From Methylocapsa aurea (GTDB lineage Bacteria > Pseudomonadota > Alphaproteobacteria > Rhizobiales > Beijerinckiaceae), in the NCBI RefSeq assembly GCF_000746085.1, contig NZ_JQKO01000004.1, positions 186,001-250,000 of the forward strand: DNA of 64,000 nucleotides, in the 5' to 3' direction. The notes under the pieces are model-generated. The model was not told where the DNA came from and searched no databases. It saw only the letters and a list, made by a program, of their open reading frames with translations. Of the stretch, positions 58,878 to 64,000 are shown in pieces. Position 1 is the first letter of the stretch; each line of letters starts with the position of its first letter. The position numbers were made by a program, and so were the translations under genes.

Positions 58878-59800
58878 TTATGGGCAAGGGGCATTTTCGG
58901 TCCAGAGCCGCTCGTTTCGCAAGAGTGCGTTTGCGAGGACGAGGAGCTTGCGCATGACGGCGGTGATGGCGACTTTCGGCGGCTTTCCGGCCTCGACGAG
59001 CTTTTGGTAGAGGGTCCTGCTGTCTTTGTTGAATCTGCAGGCGACGAGCACGGGCATGTAAAGGGCTTGGCGGAGAACGGCTCTTCCGCCGCGGATGAAG
59101 GCATGGCCTTTCCATGAGCCGGATTGTCTTTGGATTGGCGCGAGGCCGGCGAGGCTCGCGGCCTGCTTGCCTTCGAGCGCGTTCCGAGTTCCGGCATTTC
59201 GATGAGCAAGGCGAAGGCGGTGATTTTCGAGACGCCGGGGATGGAGAGAAGAATCTCAAAGCGCCGAGCGAGCTGAGCGTCGTCGTTGACAAGTTTTCCG
59301 ATGGCGGCGTCGATCTCGTCGATTTTCACATCGATCTCGGCGAGGCGCTTTTTGTTCTGCCTTTCGAGCAGGGGCAGCGTGATCGCTTTGGCGCGATTTT
59401 TGTCGGCCGTGTGGTCTTTGACGAGCGCGGCGCGGGCAAGATGAAGTTCTTTCAGCTCGGCGATGGTCTGACTGACGCAGGGACGCGGCCGCAAATCGAG
59501 AACCTCGCCCATGCGCGCGAGCATGGCGGCGTCGGCGCGATCTGTTTTCACGAGCTTGCCGGCGGCTTCAGCGAAACGGCGGGCCTGACGCGGATTGACC
59601 TTGGCGATGGGAACGCCGGCCGCATCCAGCGCGCGCTCGAGCACGCGATGATAAGGGCCGATGGGTTCGAAGACGACGCGCGCCACTGGCGTTGCGGCGA
59701 GCCATTTGATCAGGGCCTTGCAGCCGGCTTTTTTGCCTTAGAGCCGGATGACTTTGGACGGAATCGCAACGCGATCTCGTCCAAGGTCTGAATCCGCCTC
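58878..59800 (-). pseudogene. IS110-family transposase, disrupted
   Basis: The middle of an IS110 transposase is clear on the minus strand: VVFEPIGPYHRVLERAL, KTDRADAAMLARMGEVLDL and IPGVSKITAFALLIEMPELG. After MPELGT (near 59175) the frame shifts by one base; the continuing family sequence (LEGKQAASLAGLAPIQRQSG then SWKGHAF, ending RLWTENAPCP) is in another frame and stops at 58878. The N-terminal DEDD part is missing or scrambled, with a TAA in VAIPSKVIRL-stop near 59740. So it is inactive. IS110 elements lack terminal inverted repeats, and no clear ends were seen. Confidence 0.85.
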
Positions 59801-59810
59801 TCATCAAAGT

Positions 59811-59980
59811 GTTAGAGCATGATGTCGTTCGAAAACCGGTTTCCACTTTTCGGCATCATGCTCTAGCGGCGCGAAAAGTCATAAGATAAGTATTTGCGAG
59901 CGAAGTGGATGCCGGTTCGCGTTAAGAAAATGCGACCAATTTCTGATCTCGTCGAAACGGGAAGCGCTCTAGCGCGACCA
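59811..59980. repeat. Cluster of dispersed palindromic repeats
   Basis: AGAGCATGATG (59814-59824) pairs with CATCATGCTCT (59854-59864) around an AAAACCGGTTTCCACTTTTC core, the same core in reverse as the repeat at 3.9 kb. At 59903 follow GCGAAGTGGATGCCGGTTCG and at 59960 GGGAAGCGCTCTAGCGCG. The gap from 59801 to 60123 holds no gene. Confidence 0.75.
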
Positions 59981-60123
59981 CCTCAGGATAAGATGCGGCT
60001 TCTGGACGGGCTCTTCCTCGCCGACGAATGCATGGCAATTTGATATTTGGCCGGAAGCGGATCAGACGGCACAAGAATTGAATGATTCTAAGTGCGGATT
60101 TCTCGCCAACTTAGGACTGGTTC

Positions 60124-60456
60124 ATGTCGCTCGATATTCCCATGGTCTTCAAATATCATGTTTTCGCCTGTTTCACGAAGCGGCCGGCCGGCCATCCGCG
60201 CGGCAGTTGCATGGAGAATGGCGCCCAGCCGCTTTGGGACCGCCTGCAGCAGAAGCTCGAGGCTAAGCAGCTTCCAGACGTCAACATGAGCGCTTCTGGC
60301 TGCCTGAGCTTCTGCCGCGCCGGCCCGCTGATGGTGGTTTACCCCGAAGGCATCTGGTATCGGCCGGAAAAGCCCGAGGACATCGACGAGATCATCCAAT
60401 CGCATTTTGTCGAAGGCAATCCGGTCGAGCGCCTGATCATCGTCCCCCAGCGGTAG
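60124..60456 (+). CDS. Thioredoxin-fold 2Fe-2S ferredoxin
   Basis: A 110-residue ferredoxin of the thioredoxin-like type. The four cluster cysteines are Cys16, Cys29, Cys60 and Cys64 (ACF, GSC, SGCLSFC), with the spacing C-x12-C-x30-C-x3-C that defines the group. The tail IVPQR ends the strand-rich core. These proteins carry single electrons; the partner is not known. It stands 92 bp before the amine-oxidase-like gene, in the same direction. Confidence 0.92.
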   Translation: MSLDIPMVFKYHVFACFTKRPAGHPRGSCMENGAQPLWDRLQQKLEAKQLPDVNMSASGCLSFCRAGPLMVVYPEGIWYRPEKPEDIDEIIQSHFVEGNPVERLIIVPQR

Positions 60457-60548
60457 CCGGCGCCTCGGCTTTCGCCATCGGCCCGGGAATTGCTTTATCT
60501 TATTGGATCGCCGCGCGAGCGACAAACTATCGGTTCGGGAGAAGGACT

Positions 60549-62141
60549 ATGCTGGAAACGGCGATCGTTGGCGGCGGCTTATGCGGTCTGGCGCTCGCCG
60601 CCGGTTTGCAGGCGCAAGGACGTCCCTTCGCCTTGTTCGAGGCGCGCGCGCGCCTCGGCGGCAGGGTCCTCTCGGTCGCGTCCGAAAAAGCCGGCATGCG
60701 GGTCGATCTCGGGCCGACCTGGTATTGGCCAGACACGCAGCCGGGAATGACGCGCCTCGTCGCCGATCTTGGGCTCGTTACCTTCCCGCAACATGATTCC
60801 GGGACCGTGATGCGCCTGCACGATCACGACAAGACTGCGGTTCCGAGCGAGAACGAGAGCGTGCACGGCGGCGCCCGCCGCGTCGAAGGCGGCATGGCCT
60901 CGGTGATCGAAGCCATCGCGCAAAAGCTTCCGGCCGAGCGAATTCACCTGGAGCACGCGATTTCGGTGATTTTCGATCGCGGCGATCATGTCGAACTGCA
61001 TTTCCGTCAGGGCGACGCCTTGATCGTCGTCGAGGCCCGTCGGGTGGTCCTCGCCATGCCGCCGCGCATCGTCGAGGAGCATATCCGTTTCGAGCCTAGC
61101 CTCGATGAGGCGCTGGTCGACGCGATGCGGGAGACCTACACCTGGATGGCGGGCGAGGCGAAGGCGGTCATCGCCTATGACCGCGCCTTGTGGCGGGAGG
61201 CCGGCAAATCCGGCAACGCCTATGTCACGCATGAGCAGGCGGTCTTCAACGAGATTTTCGACGCCTGCGACGCCACCGCCACCCGCGCGGCCCTGGGCGG
61301 CTTCCTCGCGCTGCCGCCCTCCTTGCGCGAGTCGTTCAAGGCCGGGCTGCCGATGCTGATGGGCAATCAGATCGGCCAGATTTTCGGCCCCGAACTCGAA
61401 CATGGCGAGCAGCATTACCAGGATTGGGCCGCCGAGGACTTTACCTGCGCCCGGCGCGATCTGATCCCGCCCGAGGACCACCCCCATTACGGCAATCCCC
61501 ACTTGCGGCAGGTGGTTTGGGACGGCAAGCTGTTCTTCGGCGGCTCCGAAACGGCGAGCTATGCGGGCGGCTACATGGAAGGCGCCCTCGACTCCGCTCG
61601 CCGCCTCGTGCGCGACGTTGGCCGCTTCGCTCCCGCGATCGCGCTCGAGGCGCAAGCGGGCGGCAAGGCCGGCGTCTCCAATGCCGAAAGCATCGCGCAA
61701 TTCGGGCAATGGGTGGCCGGTCAGCAGGCCCAGTCGGTCGAAGCCTATCGCAAGCATCTCAATCGCCTTATGGCCAGCCCCGACAAGGAAATCGTGACCC
61801 AACGCGCGATGGTCGCGACGATCGAGCAGGTTTTCAGCGAAGCCCTGTTGCGCCTGGAGCATCTCTCCTTCGACATGAGCGATGTCGCCGTGGAGCGCGG
61901 TCGCTCGGCCCTGACGCCGGAGGTTTTGAAAACATTCGACGGCTTTATCCAGTTTCTGCTGGATTCCGTCATTCAGCACAATCGCACCTCCTGCGCCTTG
62001 TCGAATTTTCCCGGCGAGGACAAGCCTTCGAAGGACTACCTCCAGGCGATCTTGCGCGACATCGCCGCGGCCTGGAAGGAATTCTGCCTCTCGGTCAATG
62101 CTTTCTTCGTCGCCAAAACCCCATCTTCGGCGGCGGCTTGA
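60549..62141 (+). CDS. Flavin amine-oxidase-like oxidoreductase
   Basis: A 530-residue FAD enzyme of the monoamine-oxidase type. The dinucleotide motif VGGGLCGLALAAGL (7-20) is followed by FEARARLGGRVLS, and the C-terminal FAD block is FGGSETASYAGGYMEGALDSARRL. After this, about 150 residues of helix (from about 380) are extra compared with standard MAO-type enzymes. No signal peptide is seen. It could oxidise an amine or act as a desaturase-like enzyme; the substrate is open. The 2Fe-2S ferredoxin just upstream may be its partner. Confidence 0.88.
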   Translation: MLETAIVGGGLCGLALAAGLQAQGRPFALFEARARLGGRVLSVASEKAGMRVDLGPTWYWPDTQPGMTRLVADLGLVTFPQHDSGTVMRLHDHDKTAVPSENESVHGGARRVEGGMASVIEAIAQKLPAERIHLEHAISVIFDRGDHVELHFRQGDALIVVEARRVVLAMPPRIVEEHIRFEPSLDEALVDAMRETYTWMAGEAKAVIAYDRALWREAGKSGNAYVTHEQAVFNEIFDACDATATRAALGGFLALPPSLRESFKAGLPMLMGNQIGQIFGPELEHGEQHYQDWAAEDFTCARRDLIPPEDHPHYGNPHLRQVVWDGKLFFGGSETASYAGGYMEGALDSARRLVRDVGRFAPAIALEAQAGGKAGVSNAESIAQFGQWVAGQQAQSVEAYRKHLNRLMASPDKEIVTQRAMVATIEQVFSEALLRLEHLSFDMSDVAVERGRSALTPEVLKTFDGFIQFLLDSVIQHNRTSCALSNFPGEDKPSKDYLQAILRDIAAAWKEFCLSVNAFFVAKTPSSAAA

Positions 62142-62751
62142 CGTTGAGCGCAAGGATTTGAAACAAGGTTGCGTCGCCAAGCCGATGCAGCCTTGCTGAG
62201 ACCTTTTGGGTCTCGAAACCAGCGGCCTCCTTGTTGGAAAGCTGCTGAGGCGTGGCTCGCGCAGCCTTCTTGAAGTTCCAACACCGCATTGGCGCGACGC
62301 GCATTGGCGCGTCAGATCGACGATGCGCTCTAGCCGCCGCATAACGCGTCCCTGATCCGCCGCCGGCTGCCGCCCGTCAGGCTGAGCGCTCGACTTGTCC
62401 TCCATTTCAAAACGCGCCGCCGGCTCTGTATTCGCCGGTAGCTACGAGCGGCTGACTGAAGGCATTGACGAGCATTTGGCAAGACAACGGGAAGTGCTCG
62501 CCCGATGTCGCTGTTGTCAACGAATGATTGCGGCAATGTCACGCGCGCGTCTTGGTGAGGGAGGCTGGCGAGCAAGGGCGGCTGTCGTCCCATCTACAAA
62601 ATGCCAAATTAGCTCAGACTTAGATGAAAATGGTTGTAATCTATATTGGAATATAGTAGATAATTGACAAAATTTGATATTCATTGATACGTCCAATGCG
62701 CGCGAATGCGCATACTATAAGAAACCCCATTTCAAAGATTGGCGATAACTC
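62142..62751. promoter_or_regulatory. Gap before the galactose-oxidase-like gene
   Basis: About 610 bp with no gene I can support. A small hairpin GAGACC/GGTCTC (62198-62214) follows the flavoprotein gene, without a T tract. A short duplicated word (GCATTGGCGCG near 62286 and 62302) is present. The last 150 bp are AT-rich (for example 62633-62670) and probably hold the promoter of the next gene. Confidence 0.45.
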
Positions 62752-64000
62752 ATGTCTCACATTCACATGAGAATGCTTTTGTGCGTCCTCATTCTGAGCG
62801 TTGCAGTTAGCTCGGATGCAGTTTCAGAAAATTTAGGCGCAGTTCAACAATCGCGTTACCCTGATATATATTTGAAAGAGGACGATAATCCCAAAGCGCC
62901 GGTGGACTATGGCTATGGGCCGGGCGCAGGGATTCCCAAGGCCGTCGCTCCTTCGGCTGTAGCTCCCTCGGCGGCAAGCGCGGCGGCGATCCCGAACGGC
63001 GGAGCCGAAGCCGGAGCGAAGGGATTTTTCGCCGCTCCCGCGACCTGGCCGATCATACCCATCCACATGGTCCTTCTGTCCGACGGCCGGGTCCTGTCCT
63101 ACGGCACCGACCTCACCGGCGCGCAAGGGGCGCAAATGAACTACGACGTTTGGGATCCAACGCTTGGAACCGGATCCGACGCGCATTTGACGCTCCCCAA
63201 TGGGACGAGCACAGACATCTTCTGCGGCTCACAGTCCTTGATCGGAAGCGACTTCGAGAGTTGGACAACATATAAGAATAGCGGAGATGTGCTGCTGTCC
63301 GGCGGAGATCTCACGGTTAATGGAGTGCGGAACTACGCTAACAACAAAACATCGATTTTCTACGCAAAGGATGATGTCCTGAGCTCCGCCGGAACCATGA
63401 AATTTCCGCGCTGGTATGCCTCCTTCGTCCCGCTGCGCAATGGCGATAAGCTTATCATTGGCGGAAGATTAAATAAGGACACGCTTTCGCGCGCCGCAGT
63501 CGCGGTTACGCCCGAGATTTATCATGTCAATCTTGGCTGGAGAACCCTTGCGGGAATCGATATTGGCGATGCAATAGAATATTACTATCCAAGAGTATTT
63601 CTTGGCGTCGATAGCGCTCTGTATTTTCTGAAAGGAGATGGTCACTTACTTAGACTAACCACGTCTGGTCCGGGCACGATGGAAGATAAAGGAATAATAG
63701 CCGCGCAGGGCACGGCTTATCGTCCTACAGTTATGTTTTCCCCTGGCAAGCTGCTGTCGATCCGGAATAACAAAAGGGTCCAGGTCATCGATCTGACCAA
63801 ATCGCCGCCGACCGCGACAGATGTCGCCAGCACGAGCACGGACCGCATTTGGTCGAATGGGACCGTGCTGCCTGATGGAAAAGTTCTCGTCACGGGCGGA
63901 TCCTCGTCGGAGAATGTCTTGACCGGCGTCGCTTACAACGCCGAAATTTGGGATCCGAAGACATCTCAATGGACCTTCGGCGCCGCCGCGGCCAAGGCGC
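62752..64000 (+). CDS. Exported galactose-oxidase/glyoxal-oxidase-like kelch protein, 5' part
   Basis: The frame begins with ATG at 62752 and is still open at the right edge (416 codons). Signal peptide at about 1-25 (LLCVLILSVAVSSDAVS). A proline/alanine linker (about 60-90) precedes a kelch propeller: IHMVLLSDGRVLSYGTD, YDVWDPTLG, STDIFCGSQ, GDVLLSGGD, FPRWYASFVPL, NGDKLIIGG and YNAEIWDPKT. Cys158 (DIFCGS) and Tyr222 (RWYAS) stand where the Cys-Tyr cofactor of copper-radical oxidases lies, so it may oxidise alcohols or aldehydes to make H2O2. The copper ligands of the later domain are beyond the window. Confidence 0.83.
   Translation, partial: MSHIHMRMLLCVLILSVAVSSDAVSENLGAVQQSRYPDIYLKEDDNPKAPVDYGYGPGAGIPKAVAPSAVAPSAASAAAIPNGGAEAGAKGFFAAPATWPIIPIHMVLLSDGRVLSYGTDLTGAQGAQMNYDVWDPTLGTGSDAHLTLPNGTSTDIFCGSQSLIGSDFESWTTYKNSGDVLLSGGDLTVNGVRNYANNKTSIFYAKDDVLSSAGTMKFPRWYASFVPLRNGDKLIIGGRLNKDTLSRAAVAVTPEIYHVNLGWRTLAGIDIGDAIEYYYPRVFLGVDSALYFLKGDGHLLRLTTSGPGTMEDKGIIAAQGTAYRPTVMFSPGKLLSIRNNKRVQVIDLTKSPPTATDVASTSTDRIWSNGTVLPDGKVLVTGGSSSENVLTGVAYNAEIWDPKTSQWTFGAAAAKA

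Noticed and set aside
60579-62405. Minus-strand open frame of 608 codons
   Set aside because: Antisense to the flavoprotein gene, which has clear FAD motifs; the minus frame has none.
62330-62593. Minus-strand frame of 87 codons after the flavoprotein gene
   Set aside because: Arg/Ser-rich, no RBS, no family; the region looks noncoding.

Overview
The window comes from a GC-rich alphaproteobacterium of the Rhizobiales that lives on methanol, most likely in the Beijerinckiaceae/Methylocystaceae sphere. Three things point there. The aa3 cytochrome oxidase locus has the Rhizobiales order (ctaD-ctaB-coxF-ctaG-ctaE ... DUF983-SURF1-thrC-M16 protease). A complete calcium-type methanol dehydrogenase operon is present (mxaFJGIRSACKLD). 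Short palindromic intergenic repeats of Rhizobiales type are scattered through the window. The genus cannot be fixed from sequence reading alone, and no methane monooxygenase gene is present.

Layout. 1-3.9 kb: cytochrome c oxidase genes on the plus strand, closed by a strong terminator. 4.1-20.1 kb: an accessory biosynthetic block. It has a small cupin gene, a JmjC/cupin_8-type putative oxygenase gene, and a four-gene minus-strand operon coding for an A-PCP loading protein, a KS-AT-ACP-aminotransferase-C-A-PCP megasynthase, a C-PCP-TE terminal protein and a RuBisCO-like protein (RLP). All three junctions in this operon are 4-base stop/start overlaps. The block sits exactly where the conserved oxidase neighbourhood is split. 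21.0-25.6 kb: the rest of that neighbourhood (DUF983, SURF1, thrC, M16 peptidase, GNAT). 25.6-43 kb: mostly housekeeping and signalling genes (a phosphatase/kinase-like pair, a GGDEF-EAL protein, AlgH, a DsbD-like protein, peroxiredoxin, RNase HI, homoserine kinase, a secreted monohaem cytochrome, DUF502, a patatin-like protein). 40.8-54.7 kb: a two-component system, a PQQ-associated beta-propeller gene and the mxa operon, all on the minus strand, with a solitary 25-codon pqqA reading divergently from mxaF. 54.9-64 kb: an MFS transporter, tRNA-Thr, a HigBA-type toxin-antitoxin pair, decayed regulator fragments, a broken IS110-type transposase, a 2Fe-2S ferredoxin, an amine-oxidase-like flavoprotein and the start of a galactose-oxidase-like secreted protein.

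How the parts work together. The mxa products make and mature periplasmic methanol dehydrogenase: MxaFI is the enzyme, MxaG the electron acceptor, and MxaRSACKLD serve assembly and calcium insertion. Its electrons go through cytochromes to an aa3 oxidase such as the one at the left edge. pqqA supplies the PQQ precursor, but the other pqq genes are not here. In the biosynthetic block, the specificity residues of the loading A domain read as the classical valine code and those of the second A domain read as nearly the glycine code. A Val-primed malonyl extension followed by on-line transamination would give a 3,4-diamino acid joined to glycine. The terminal protein is odd: its condensation motif has Gln for the catalytic His, its adenylation core is missing, and its thioesterase has Cys as nucleophile. 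An RLP fused by translation coupling to an NRPS/PKS operon is the most striking feature of the window.
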